Shown here: positions 24,146 through 37,722 of the stretch, one piece after another
How positions within the stretch are numbered: position 1 is the stretch's first letter
Layout: every line of letters starts with the position of its first letter
From: Heterostelium multicystogenum
Taxonomy: Eukaryota > Evosea > Eumycetozoa > Acytosteliales > Acytosteliaceae
Direction of reading: 5' to 3'
NCBI GenBank assembly: GCA_003667245.1
Contig: RCNN01000116.1
Location: 21,979 to 85,978 of the forward strand
DNA: 64,000 nucleotides
The notes under the pieces: model-generated
Told to the model about the DNA's origin: nothing
The model's input: only the letters and a program-made list of their open reading frames with translations
The model's database searches: none
Made by a program: the position numbers and the translations under genes

Positions 24146-25344
24146 ACTCACACCGCTCACTCCCACTCCAACTCAGTCACACACTCACTCACTCATTATC
24201 ATTCAATCTGGCTATCAACATCTAGCATTAATATTCTTTGCCAATAAAATTATTAAACTTGTCATATGAATCCTACTCAAAATAGTTATCAAATTTATTT
24301 ATATATTTCAAGTTATTTAAACAAACACTCATTTTGCCGGCATTCATCTACCTACCTCATACGCACATATTTATATATACATATATTTTATACTAATTCT
24401 GGACTTTGTTTGGTAGGTGTTGATGTTATTTTGTTTTTTAAATATTTATATTTTATTAACTTTATTGGCATTGTTGATTGTTGTGGATTGTTATCTTAAT
24501 TAATTATGTTGCTGTTGCTTTTGGAGGATGAGCACACCTCTTTCTTGTTTCTATTAAGTTGTGTTGTTTTTCAATATCAAATCATAAGCGTATCTCTTGA
24601 AAACTGTATGTATTCTATTATTTGTTTATTCCTTCTTTGGAGTAAAGGGTGGTGGTAATAGTGGTAGTGGTAGATATAGTGATAAACATTAATGAATATT
24701 GGATGAAAGTTTTAGATCATTGACTTTGATATCAAGAACACTATAACAACTTTAATTTGTTTGTTGTTGGATCACTAATTCCAATTAGTAAATAGTAGTT
24801 TATTTGCAGCACATTAAATCTATAACAACATCTGTGTTGTTAAATAGTTTAAATCTTTTAGATTTAAGTTATAGTCATACTCTTTTGTTTTCACACATCC
24901 ATCTTTCCTACTCCAATTTCTGATTATATACATTCATACATATTCATATATTAAAATTTCAATTTTGTATATTATAAAGTAACAATCATTCTTTATTATT
25001 ATTATTTGTTCAATCCTAATACAATATAATATATTAGAATATTTATATTATATATTAAAGAATTTAATACTTCCATATTCTTTATTAATTTTTCCTTCAA
25101 TCAAATCCATTTTTTAAAATTTGGAAATTTCAATAATTCTAATTTATATGTTAATTATTTATTTTAAAGAAAAGATTTAGATTATCCATTTATTAGAATA
25201 GATTATTAGGGACCAGTTGACACATCAGATATTGTAAAAACAACTACAAGTAGTAAATAATAATAATAATAATAACGATAATAATAGAAGGATATCAATA
25301 TTTGTAAAATCAAAAACGAGGATCGATCGATTATATAGTTAGAA

Positions 25345-28300
25345 ATGGAAGCCAATTCAACGACAGCTACCATTGCCACACCTCATAATAGAGGTGTGTT
25401 TTCCGTCATGCAAAGTCGATTTAAGAAAAAACGAATATCCTCGCAAAGAAAAGTAGAAATCGATTGTACTAAAAATAATTTCCAAAAGAATTCCAAACAT
25501 TGCAACAACATAGTATCCAAGATCATACTAAATATGCATCCAATTGGATATCAACAACTAAATATACAGCTTTAACTTTTCTACCAAAGAATTTGTTCGA
25601 ACAAGTAAGTTTTCCTCAAATTAATGTGTCAATCTCAGTGATATTAAATTTTCATTCATACTTTAGTTCAGAAGAGTTGCCAATTTATATTTTTTATTTA
25701 TTCTTATAATTTCATATACGCCAGTGTCACCTGTACAGCCAGGTCCAAGTACGATCAATCTTGGAATTGTGCTGCTGATCAACGCAATAAAGGAAGGATA
25801 CGAGGATTTCAGACGATATCAATCCGACAAGCAGATAAATCATCAGCTTGCTAGGGTGATTAGAGAATCAAAGTTGGTTAATGTTTGCTGGAAGGATTTG
25901 GATGTAGGCGATGTTGTTCGTGTAGAAAATGACGAACAATTTCCAGCCGATTTAGTTCTACTCTCATCTTCCTCCGATTCGGTAGGAATGTGTTATGTCG
26001 AGACATCGAATCTCGATGGTGAAACCAACCTCAAGAGTAAGCAGGCTCTTCTCGAAACAAACCATCTGAAAACAGTGGAGGACCTTGTAAACGCTAAGAT
26101 CATGATTGAATACGAACCACCATCACATCTATTAAACAAATTCGATGGAAGATTATCTTTTAGCTTTGGAGAGCCTTATCCTTTGAATGTCGAACAGTTG
26201 TTGGTTAGAGTAGGTATAAATTCACTATCGCTTCATTCATCAAAGATATTAATATGGTTTAAATTAAAAAGGGAACACAACTAAAGAATACTAAATGGGT
26301 TTATGGAATAGTTGCCTATACAGGACATGAGACAAAATACATGATGAATACAATGGAAACACCCTCGAAAAAGAGCAAATTGGAAAGATTGATGAATAGA
26401 ATTTTGTTGATGGTCCTTTTTGCTGAAGGTTTATTGTGTTTGGTTAGTGCATTGATTGGTATGGGATATGAACGATCAATTGGACATAGATCTTTCTATT
26501 TGCATATGAAAACCCATTTCTTCCTTCAGACTTTCCAGAAATTCTTTACATTTGTTGTATTATACTCAACAATTGTTCCAATTTCACTCTATGTGACAAT
26601 GGAGATTGTCAGAGTGTTCCAAGTTATGTATATCAATCGCGACAAAAAGATGTATCATGCTGAAACAGAAACTTTTGCAAAGGCAAGAACGTCAAATCTC
26701 AATGAAGAGCTTGGACAAGTAGAATATATTTTCAGTGACAAGACAGGAACACTCACTCGAAATGAGATGGAATTTAGAGTCTGCTGCATTAAGGGAAAGA
26801 TTATTGGCGGTGAATTGATAGAGTCTATGTTTAACGAAATCAAAACAGACATTGAATCATCGGAATCAATCAAACCATCACCAAGTGAAGTGGAGCTGAA
26901 GGAGTTCAATAAATCATTTGGACATCTATCGGAGAAATTGCAAATTGATATGACAGTTCCGGAAAATTTGGAGTTTTTTGTGGCCATGGCGCTGTGTCAT
27001 TCAGTCATACCAGAAGTAGATCCAAATGGTACAATAACCTATTCATCCTCATCCCCGGATGAAATTGCATTGGTCAACGCAGCGGCTACTTATGGTATAA
27101 AATTCCACTCAAGAACTCCTAATTCAATGAGTATTTTAGTTAATGGTGAAGAGAAAACCTATCAACTATTGAATATCATCGACTTCACAAGCGATCGTAA
27201 AAGAATGTCCGTAATTCTAAAAGAGTCAAACTCTGATGAAATTGTTTTGTACTGCAAAGGAGCTGATACTGTCATCCTTCCTTTCCTTTCAGATAATAAT
27301 GACATGGATCAGGTTCGACAGGATCAGGATGCTCTCCAAAGATTCTCATGTGGTGGTCTTAGAACCTTGTGTATGGCTAAAAGGATTATTCCAGCTGGAG
27401 AGTATGAAGAGTGGAATCAGTTGTATAAGAAGGCATCTGTGGCATTGGAGGATCGTGTCGCTAGGATTTCTGAAGTATCCACACTCATTGAAAGAGATTG
27501 GATATTGATTGGTGTTACTGGAATAGAAGATAAGTTGCAATACAATGTTGCCTCTACAATTTCTACACTTAGTAAAGCAAACATTAAGATTTGGATGCTT
27601 ACTGGTGATAAACAGGAAACAGCAATCAATATTGGAGTTTCATGTAAATTATTGGAAGGACTGGAGATTTTAATTATAAACGAATATGACAGCAAAGAAG
27701 TACTGAAGGAGTTGATCAAATCATATATTCAGAAAAATTGATAATGACAAAAGTCGTGAGTCAAATGGAGCTAGTTGTAAGAAAGGATACGCCATTGTTA
27801 TTGATGGTGCAACATTATCTCTTGCAATTACAAGAGAAATTGAAGATTATTTCTACCAGTTGACTTGCCTTTGCACCTCAGTAGTTTGTTGTCGTGTTAC
27901 TCCTTTCCAAAAATCAGAAGTAGTAAGAATAGTCAAGGATCGTTCTAAAGCCATTACTCTTGCCATTGGTGATGGTGCCAACGATGTCAGTATGATACAA
28001 AAAGCAGATATTGGAGTTGGAATATCTGGAAAAGAAGGTCGTCAAGCAGTATTGTCTAGTGATTTTGCAATTTCTCAATTTAGATTCTTGGAGCGTCTCG
28101 TACTCGTACATGGAAGATACAATTATAAGAGATTGTGTCTACTCATATGTTATTTCTTTTTCAAGAATCTCGTTTGTTCTTTACTCCAATTGTGGTTCTC
28201 CACACACAATCAATTCTCTGGTCAACCTTCTACGATTCAACCAATATTCTTGGATACAATTTAATTTTTACTTCGCTTCCAATCATTATAATCGGAGTCT

Positions 28301-28936
28301 TTGAAAAGGATATTGGTTCATCTTATCTAAGAAAATATCCATCATTATATAGAGATTGCCAACTTGGAAAATCAGTAAGTAAAGTACATTGAATTCCTCT
28401 TTTATTTGTTACTAATAATTCTATTATAGTTCAACCATAAAATATTTTGGGCATGGATCATCAATGGTATCTATTGTTCGGCGGTGATCTATTATTGTAC
28501 TGCCAGTGAATTTGGAAGTGGACCAACCGACCATACTGGTCAAGTAGGTGGACTATACCAAGCCAGTGCAGCTGGATTTACATTTTTGGTGTTCGTTGTT
28601 AATCTTATGTTGTGTTTGGTTATCAATTCATGGACGATTTATCATCATTTAACCCTCTGGGGTACACTGTTGGTCTACTGGTTATTGGAATGTCTCTACA
28701 GTTATATTCATATCACTTATACCATGTCATTCTATCGAGTCTTCCTTAATCTGGTAGCCCATCCAATCTTTTATTTCTCCTTTGCCAGCACAGTTATCAC
28801 TGCGATACTCCCAGCTTTTACTGTTGCCTATGTATATAGAAACTATTTCCCTCAACCAATTCATATAGCCCAAGAGATCCAAAGACAAGAACAAAGACAG
28901 ATCCGTAAAAAACTAACAATGTTACAAACTATATAA
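25345..28936 (+). CDS. P4-type ATPase, aminophospholipid flippase
   Basis: A membrane ATPase that moves phospholipids to the cytosolic leaflet. Exons are 25345-25604, 25667-26209, 26272-28374 and 28430-28936. It starts with a short basic N-terminus, then STTKYTALTFLPKNLFEQFR (entry to M1), VETSNLDGETNLK (A-domain DGET, the P4 form of TGES), the phosphorylation motif SDKTGTLT (Asp near 26737), the KGADTVI nucleotide-binding segment, MLTGDKQETAINIG, and GDGANDVSMIQKADIGVGIS with the hinge Asp residues. The C-terminal membrane block has KNLVFSLLQ-like and YDSTNILGYNLIFTSLP segments. Length is about 1,135 residues. One-base errors lie near 25480, 27735 and 28170-28210. P4 members usually need a CDC50 partner, which is not seen here. 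It converges with BCS1, 90 bp away. Confidence 0.93.
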
Positions 28937-29026
28937 TAAAAGAACTATTCTATAGATTTACACATGAGACAAACCTGGAGATTGGTGTAATATTTTTAGT
29001 TTATTTAAATAGTTTATTGAGGTCAA

Positions 29027-30600
29027 TTAATCTGAAGTAAAGGTAGGTACATAGTTTCTACGTCTTATACCTTGTAAATCAGCATCAGAATCGCTATCAG
29101 CTAGTACTTGAACTTCATCTGGACTTCCATGTAGTGAAATCGATTTGAGTTGTGCAATGCCATTGATATTGCTTGACTTGCCATTTGAATTGATGGTAGG
29201 CGATGTTTCGGATTTAGATGGTGAGGATGTTAACATCTCACGTTCGCATTGAGCGAGGAATTCGTCAATTGTTAAGAGTAGTTGTGATGGATCATCACGA
29301 TGAATTATAAACCAACCTTGTAATTGGGCTGTGGATACTCTATGGTTTCTCAATTTGTCGAGTATCTTTTCAATAGACTGTGGACTAAGAGAGTTTTCTT
29401 TGGTAAAGAAACGCTTTAACATTTGTGATATTTGATACTCGGTTGCAAAATCAAATTTAACTTTGATATCGATACGACCTGGTCTAATGAGTGATGGAGC
29501 CAATCTCTCGATATGATTTGTGGTCATGATCAAAATTCTTCCATCAGAGCTTGCAAGACCATCGAGAGCATTCAATAGGCCAGAGAAGGTAAGTATGTCG
29601 TTATCTCCTTTATTATGTACAAAAGCAGCATCAATATCCTCGAGTACCAAGATTGTTTCTTTTGGTGTTTTCTGAATGATTGAATGGATATTGCCATCGT
29701 GTATACCCTTGCTCATATTCATGATGCTGATTGACATGCCAAATTTACCTGCAATCGAGAGAATGAATGAAGTCTTTCCAGTTCCTGGTGGACCATACAA
29801 CAAGTATCCACGTCTGTATGGAACACCAGTGTTGATATACCATTGCTTTCCATTGATAAAGTTATCTACGTCTTCAATGACTTTTTGACCAATATTGGAA
29901 TCCAAAATAACAGATTCAATAGTTCTCTTTGGTTGAATTGAGATACATTCCCAAAATTGTGCATGAGGCTCCAATGAAAATATTTTTGTCTATATTGAGA
30001 AGAATGAGTATTTGTTGGTGAAAATCTGTTTGAGATATTACTTACCTTATCTTTATTTAGACTGATGGAGTAATCCATTGCAGTGTTAATTAAATCAGTG
30101 ACAATTGATAAATCACCTTGTAGAATGGTAAGATCGAAGAAGTCTTCTTTCAAACCATCTAGACTTCTCTTCTCCGATGCCTGTCTAACTATATATACAA
30201 TATAACCTTTATAGCGTAGCCAAACGGTACCTGTAGGCAGTAGTTTAAATTCTGGTTTGTCAAATCTTGACTCTGATTGCTCTTGATAGCGAGTGTAAAC
30301 CGTAACTGATCGAGTTCCAAATACATCTTGAACCGACAGCCACTCCAACACCCAAATGAACGCTTGATCAGGATAAGATATTCTTGCAGTGTAGTAAAAC
30401 CGACTCTTTATCCATTCTCCAGAGGTTGCAAGCAACGAACGCAAGCTATTCAACAGCCATGTCAGCAACAACAAGGTAATACCAGCTCCGACCATTGTTT
30501 CGCTAGTACTCAAACCCGACATGCCTAGCAGTCCACCCAACAAACCTATTCCGACATTGGCGCCAGTAGCACCAATCTGTGAACTAATTGGATCTTCCAT
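29027..30600 (-). CDS. bcs1l: Mitochondrial chaperone BCS1 (AAA ATPase)
   Basis: An inner-membrane AAA protein that translocates the folded Rieske iron-sulphur protein into complex III. Two exons (30046-30600 and 29027-29989) with a 56-bp intron give an unbroken 505-residue protein. The N-terminus has the single membrane helix (TMVGAGITLLLLTWLLNSL) followed by the BCS1-specific region. The AAA domain carries Walker A GPPGTGKTS, Walker B ILVLEDIDAAF, the sensor TTNHIERLAPSLIRPGR and a BCS1-type C-terminus. The last about 70 residues are Ser-rich and low-complexity. The start ATG at 30600 gives the usual short intermembrane-space-side N-terminus. BCS1 was chosen over other AAA proteins because of the N-terminal region. 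Confidence 0.93.
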
Positions 30601-31907
30601 ATACTTATTTTAAAACTATAGTTAACTTTATTTATTTTTTTATTATTTGTTGTTAATTATATATGTTTATTGTTGTTTATGTATATGTATGTATATGTAT
30701 GTATTATTATTAATATTATTATTTAAATATTTAAAAGAATAAGGAAGTGAAAACAAAGTAGTAGTAAAGTTAAGTTATCTTTATTATTAGTAGAAGTAGT
30801 AATAGTTAACTGTAATAGTAGTATTAGAAGGTGACACAAATATGTATATATTAATAGAAATGAATTGTCAGAGAATGAAATAATAAAGAATGAGACAAAG
30901 AGAGAGAGAGATATGTATATATATATAAAAGAGAAAGAGAGAATAGATAAAGAGCTATTGTTACAAACGATGACGACGATAAAATAGTTGTTATAAATTG
31001 AGTACAGGCAAATATATATATCTATAAATTTAGTAGATGTTATTGTTTATCCTTATAAAAAATGATTATTAATAATAATAATAATATAAAGTAATGCAAT
31101 GTGTTTGAATGTATCTATGTGTGTCTAATATACATATGTGTATGTTGAGAGTGCACCACCACCAATATCAACTACAGATAATTATGGGTGGTAGTGGTGA
31201 GAATTATAAAAATATGAACACATATATATATAACTTTAGTTTTGACCTCTTGTTAACCAATCAGCAACTCTGTATATCTATATCTATCTATCTATCAAAC
31301 TAATTAGTTACCTACTAGCTATTGAGAAGATAGTTAGCTAGTTAGCTAGTTAGCTAGTTTCTCATAAACTAAACAACTAAAACAAAGTGTAACTAAATAA
31401 TATACCAAATGATAAGAACATACTATCATAATAATAATAATAATAATAGTTGTACTTACTTTAGAAAAAATATATAGATAATATATTACAACAAGTTATT
31501 AAATAAAAAGAAATGTTACTAGTTTTTAATTTTCTTGTTGAGTTCTTTATCTTTTACTTCTTTGTTTGATTGCTTATCCAAATGAGTTGAAATTATTGGT
31601 CAATCTTTAGAATCATTTTTGAGGCCAATATAATGTTGTAGATGATGACGATGTTGATTAATTAATATTGAACAACTATGATCATGAATTTGAGTCCATG
31701 TGATGAATCAGCAATCCTGTCCTGTTGGAGATCCTTAAATTTTAAGTGACTTTCTCATCTTAAGATCTTCAAAACAATTGTGTCAAACTTAAGTGTGGAA
31801 AAACAAAATGTATTAAATTAAATATGCAAGAAAACGTTTCATTTTCCTTGGAAGATATATTGCTCTAGTTTGTTATGAATAATCAGCATAGAGCTGTGTG
31901 ATTGTAA
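30601..31907. other. Divergent intergenic region
   Basis: Between BCS1 (-) and the reductase gene (+). It has simple repeats: TATG runs (30670-30700), a GA run (30896-30911) and TTAGC repeats (31328-31360). It should contain both promoters. No gene is supported. Confidence 0.45.
31328..31362. repeat. TTAGCTAG tandem repeat
   Basis: Four near-perfect copies of the 8-base palindromic unit AGTTAGCT/TTAGCTAG in intergenic DNA. Confidence 0.7.
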
Positions 31908-33862
31908 ATGGAGAGTGATAGTAATGACATTCTAGAAAATATACCGCCTCCACCCGAACCACCTAGTCCCGATGAATGTTGTGGAAGCGGTTGCACAAGA
32001 TGTGTCTATGACTTGTATGAACTACAGCTTGAAAGATACAATCTTATGAAGGACAAACTCATAGAAAAGAATAATCAAATATTAGCAAAGAGGGAGCTAC
32101 TGCGTCAAGAACAACAAACATCACCAGCAGCAGCAGCAAACAACATTGCATGACAATGACTCTCCTCAAGAGATGATGAGAAATGTTAGTGTTCAGGATG
32201 AGGAATTGGATGACGATGATGATGCTATTTCTGTTTGAGTTCTTGGCGCATGATGATAGCCAAGCATTGCAGTATAAAGGTGTATTGTATGATAAACTAC
32301 GCTATGGTCGAATAACATCAAACAGCCGAAGATTGACTAGCATTGATTCACCGGAGCAAGTCTACCATATGGAGATTGATACAAACGAGTCGGTGCAATA
32401 TGAACCGGGCGACTACATCAATATACTTTGCCCTCAAGATAAAGATGTTGTCGATAAGTTGATAAAGAAACTGAAGCTAAAAGGTGACCAAATCATTGCA
32501 ATCAAAACCAACGAGAAACAAGATCAAGATCAACCAGATGCGTTGCGTGACAGTCAGCAACTGTTGGCTAAGCTACCATCAATCACTTCTATTAAAGATC
32601 TATTTACATGGATACTTAATGTATCTTTTATTCCGCCACAATTCTTTTTAAGTCAAATGGCAGACTATTGTTCTGGTACTTATTGTAACAATCCAAATAG
32701 ACTAGCAACATACTGACCTATTAATAATAATAACTCTCATCTCAAAAGACAAGAAAGATAAAGAGAAACTATATTATCTGTCAAGCCGAGGTGGAACAAC
32801 ACTCTACAACGAAACAATAGTACAACATCACATTGGATTCCCGACACTATGGAACAAATTCAAAATCGTTTCAACCGACATTGGAATTCCTAATCTTAAA
32901 CATACCTGTACAAAACATGAGACAATATTCTCTTGCAAACTCTCCACTATTTCACCAACAACAACAACAAGATAACAAAGAAAACAACAAAGAAAACAAC
33001 ATTGTACATATAACATTCAAATTGGTAGTCAAAAAGATAAGAATAGTAGCAATAGCAGTAGCAATAGTAATTGTATCAAACTATGGACAATGTACATATT
33101 GGATGCAAAAAATGATAGATTCTTTAGATAACCAAAACTATAACAATGACAATAGCAATGGCAATGGCAATGATCATAATAGCTTAATAGTACCATTTGA
33201 AATAAATCATTCACCTCATTTTAAATTGCCGGACGACTTGAGTATTCCATTGATCTTGATATCGACTGGAACCGGGTTGGCCCCGTTTAGAGCATTCCTG
33301 CAGCATAGGTGCCAGTTGATCAAGGAAAACTCACTGCTGCCGCACAAGGAGCAGTCTCAGGTTGGCCAGTGCCTGCTGTTCTTTGGATGTCGACGCAAAG
33401 ACTGGGATCTGCTGTACCACAATGAGTTTGCTCGAGTTTGAAAAAGATCGTACCATTACCCATCTCTACATATCATACTCGCGGCCAGTAGATCTACCGC
33501 CACCACCCCTCAGTAAATCTGTGGAGCTCAAACGCCACATCAACTTTCACATTGAGGAGAACGGAGAACTCATCTACAACCTTGTCACAAAGAAGAAAGC
33601 CATCATCTACCTTTGTGGATCATCCGAAGGTATTGGCAAGTCAGCCGTTGATTCGCTTTTAAAGATCATCAAGAGATACGCAAACACAGAGTCACAACCT
33701 ACAACAATGCCACCAACAATAACATCATCTACAAATACAACAACTTTACCATCTACTACAACACCTATAACTACACCACCCGCATCATCTCCTCCACTGG
33801 AGCAAACAATTTTAAACCAATGGAAAAGGAACAACCAATTTAAAATCGATGTTTATGTTTAG
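31908..33862 (+). CDS. NADPH-dependent FAD reductase fused to an oxidoreductase-like domain
   Basis: ATG 31908 opens an N-terminal oxidoreductase-like domain (PF09791 type, as in OXLD1): a PPPPEPPSPDECC lead, then GSGCTRCVYDLYELQLERY. After a Gln/acidic linker (32080-32230) comes an FAD-binding region related to cytochrome P450 reductase and sulphite reductase flavoprotein (EPGDYINILCPQD, then MRQYSLANSPL as the FAD RxYS motif). The NADP-binding domain has STGTGLAPFRAFLQHR, FFGCRRKDWDLLY and YLCGSSEGIGKSAVDSLL. No flavodoxin (FMN) domain is seen. Frame errors occur near 32130, 32230, 32660-32830 and 33430. The partner protein and pathway are unknown. The C-terminus ends with a Thr/Pro-rich insertion before the last strand. 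Confidence 0.8.
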
Positions 33863-34793
33863 AAAACAAAGAATGGAAAATTAAATTTTAAAGTTAAAAA
33901 TGGAATCAAATATTTAAGTTTAATGAATCACCCCAAAACACACCAATTTCAATTATTTTTAATTAAAATTAATAGAGAGATTGACATTATAAAGTGAAGC
34001 AGTTTGTTCTAGTTTAATTTATCTTCACTCTATTTTCTAAAAACAACAACAACATAACACAACACACACACACACACAAAGAACATCTAAAAAAGAGATT
34101 AATTACTTTGCCAATAATTATTATCTGCTCAGCACCCAGCTAGCATACTCATTCAATCAATCTCAACAACACCATCCTACCACACTACCACACTACTCCA
34201 CTCTGCTCTACTACGACTAGTACTATCATTTTTAATTAACATATATATATAGTTAATTTTGATTTTGTTTTATTTTGATTTAATTTATTATCAATTTCTT
34301 AGTGCTTAATTTGTTGATAATAAATTAAATTGCAAAACATATATCTCTCATCAATTGTATTCTCATCTATTGCACTTGTTTCTTTATTTCTCTATTTGTG
34401 TTTGCTTTTAATCATTTTGCAAAATTATTAGTATATAGTTTTGATAACTATTCTTTCGTATTCGTACATCACAAATAGTTTTTCATTATTATACATTAAC
34501 AACCTGTCAGCATTATTATTAAATAAATATAAATATAAAAATAAATTAAATCCTTTAATAGTAGATACATTTTATCTGTATATATATTTTATTAAAAAGT
34601 ATAGAATAGAATAGTTTAGTTTAGTTCCATCGATTAACTACATCAACATCATCAACATCATTGGTGTATATTATCATTTTTTGTTTTTTTCAGAAATCAT
34701 CCAGGTATGCAGTGCAAAAATCATATCCATGTTTTGAAACTAATTTCAATTTCATATTATTTGTGTCATTATGTAACAGATACAACAAGCTTA
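33863..34793. other. Intergenic region upstream of the Piwi gene
   Basis: AT-rich DNA with CA repeats (34050-34080). A TTTTTTTCAG acceptor-like site near 34694 could end an intron in the 5' leader of the Piwi gene. No separate gene is seen. Confidence 0.45.
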
Positions 34794-37508
34794 ATGGGTC
34801 CAAAGAAGAATCGTGGAGGAATCCCACAAGAACGTACTGCTCCAGTACCTGCTCCAGGCTCAGCATGGGGTAAACCACCTGGTTTGGTACATCCCTCAGA
34901 AAGTGCTACTGCTGAACAGGAGCAAGTACCCGTAGCAACACAAACAACCACCACAACCACCACATCCACTCAACCAACTCAGGGTGGTTGGGGTCAACCC
35001 GCACCTACTACTGCATGGGGTACACCAGCTGTAGCTCCAACTCCAACTCCGACCCCAGCACCAGCCCCAGCACAATCAACAACAACAACAACTACAACAA
35101 CTCCTGCTCAAGTACCAACATCTCCCCCAAAATCAGCACCAACTACAACAACTACCACAACAACTTCAAGCTCCGGAAAAAGAGGATCCTCTCCTAAAAT
35201 TAACGATGTTGATGTTCAAGGTTTAGCTGTTAAGAAAAAAAGGAGCTTCTTTCAATGCAGTTCAGCTGGTTGTAAATCAATACCCTTTGGTTTCCAAACA
35301 ACAAAAATTATATCAATATGCAGTTGATTTCAATGTATGTCTACAGTGCTATATTTTGTTTTGATTCTTTAAACTAATCAATGTAAAGCCACCAGTTGAT
35401 AATCGTGTTACCAGATATGATATGATCACTGCACACATCGAAAAAATTGGCTTATTCCAATATGATGGAGCTGGTGTTTTATATTCAACCAGTAACAACC
35501 CAACCACTGTATACAAGACAGGTAAACAAGAGATTTTAGTTCAATATGTCAAAGAGATCACTAAAAATGATCCTGCTGCTATTCATTTTATAATATCCTT
35601 TTCAAGAGAGTAAATATTACTTGATTTCTCTAACCCATCAAGCTAAATACTAATATAAATTTAGTTTATGAGAGATATGGGTTACTCTATTATTGGCAGA
35701 CAATACTATAGCTCCAAAACTATACATCGAATTGACCAACATAATCTTGAGATCTGGTCTGGTTTCTTCACATCAATCAACAACATCCAAGTTGGTACCT
35801 CTCTATTGGCAGATGTTGCTCACAAAGTCGTTAGAACTCAATCACTACTCCAGCATATAGAAAACAAACTCAAAAACAAAGCTACACAGGTCGAGATTGA
35901 AAATCAAATTAATGGAAGCGTAGTCATCACAAAATACAACAACAAGACCTATCGTATCTCTGCCATCGCTTGGGACAAATCACCACTCCACAAGTTCCAA
36001 TCGTCCAATGGAATGATTTCATATTTAGATACTACAAGAAAAACTATCCAGAGGTCAGGGTAACCGATACCAAAACAACCACTACTTGTATCAGAAGTGA
36101 AACGTAAAGGTGCTATTGAAAGAATCCATCTCATCCCCGAACTTTCGTTCTTGACTGGTATGTCAGATGAAATTACTTCCAATAGACATATGATGATGGA
36201 TATCTCCAGGAGTACCAACATTGACCCAAGTCAACGTCACGAGGAGTTAAACAAATTTGTAGGCTCTTTGAGAACCAACTCCAAAGTCAAAGAAACAATC
36301 GATAAATGGGGATTTGGTCTTGGAGAAGCACTCAAAGTCGAGGGTTCCAAACTTAATCCACCAACTATAAATCAATCACTCGAACAGCTCAAAGGTAAGA
36401 GATGGGTAGTCTTTTTAGGAGATCGTGACCATGAAGTAGTCAAAGAGTTCGCAGGCAAGCTTTGTAAACTTTCTGGTTTGTACCCACCAGATTTTGTCGA
36501 AGTTGGCAGATTTATGGATGCTAAATTTTGGGCTGATACCATCAGAAGAAACCTTAACAATAACTATATTTTCTATTTCTGCGTCATCCCCAACAACAAA
36601 CCTGATGTCTATGCCTCCATCAAGAAGAGTACTCTCACTCAACTCAAGGTACTCACCCAATGTGCTCTCGCTAGAACTCTCAGTATCAATGGTATGGCAG
36701 TTGCCAAAAAGATACTCCACCAACTCATTGCTAAGTTTGGTCGTAATCCATGGAGTATCGTCAATCCTGCCTACAAAATGCCAAAGGACACAATGATTGT
36801 TGGTATTGATGTAGGTCACAACTCTGACCAGAGAGGAAAGTCTGTTGTCGGTTTTTGTGCATCAATCGATGCGCAATACACTCTCTACCACACAACAGCA
36901 ATTGTTCAATCAAAGCCTGGAAAAGAGATTGTTGAATCACTAAAGCCATCAATGAAAGGTGCCCTTCAAGCATATCTTAAGAGAAACAACAGGCTTCCAG
37001 AGGTTGTTATAGTCTACCGTGATGGTGTTGGTGATGGTATGCTTGACCTTGTCAAGAGATACGAAGTGTCTGCAATCAAAGATGCTTTCAATGAAAATTC
37101 CAACTATCTACGGAGTTCAACCAAAGTTGATCTACTCCATTGTCAAAAAGAATACCAACACAAGATTCTTTTGACATCAGTGCCAAATATGACAATCCAG
37201 TCGCCGGTACACTCATTGAGAATGGATGTACCCATCCCAACTGGTACGACTTTTACTTAGTCTCTCAGAAGGCCTTGAAAGGTAGTGTCAATCCAACCCA
37301 TTACCATGTGATTGTTGACGAATCCGACATTCCTGCCAGCACATTCCATTTGTTCACCTACCATATGTGCTATATGTACTATAATTTCGATCAATCAGTT
37401 CGTGTTCCAGCTCCTTGCCAATATGCACATAAACTTGCTTTCCTCATTGGTCGTACCGTTCATGCTCAAGTAGCTGAAGAATTAAGTCTCAATTTATATT
37501 TCCTTTAA
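34794..37508 (+). CDS. Piwi-clade Argonaute protein
   Basis: A small-RNA-guided protein, probably for silencing of mobile elements. Exons are 34794-35334, 35389-35609 and 35665-37508. The first about 145 residues are Pro/Thr/Gly-rich low complexity starting MGPKKNRGG. The N/L1 region and PAZ domain follow (NLEIWSGFFTSINNIQVGTS, typical of the Piwi clade), then MID and PIWI domains. In PIWI, the first catalytic Asp is in VGIDVGHNSDQRGKS, the second in VYRDGVGDG, and the His in PCQYAHKLAFLIGR; the protein ends LNLYFL, as Piwi proteins do. The catalytic D-D-H triad is therefore intact, and slicing activity is plausible. Length is about 865 residues. One-base errors occur near 35250, 35590, 36028, 37095 and 37172. 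Confidence 0.93.
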
Positions 37509-37722
37509 ACTACCACGAAAATACAAACATAAACAATAATATAAATAAATAGTGATATTCAATAGTTTCATTAAATAATAATAATAATAATATAAGCACC
37601 TGCAAACATTGAAATGTGAGTGTGCAAATTTAGGTGATCACTAAATTAATTTTAAAAATTTGAATAAATGTTTATTTTTAGACTGTATTATTATTATTTT
37701 AGTAATAGTAATAATAGTAATA

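Larger units (their letters stand above)
23427..25344. other. Intergenic region upstream of the flippase gene
   Basis: About 1.9 kb of AT-rich DNA apart from a CA/TCAC-rich island at 24085-24200 that contains a hairpin. A 28-codon ORF at 23976 is listed separately. No larger gene is supported. Confidence 0.4.

Noticed and set aside
24266..24499. Open reading rich in Tyr, Ile and Phe
   Set aside because: Composition is what random AT-rich sequence gives; no motif or splice support.
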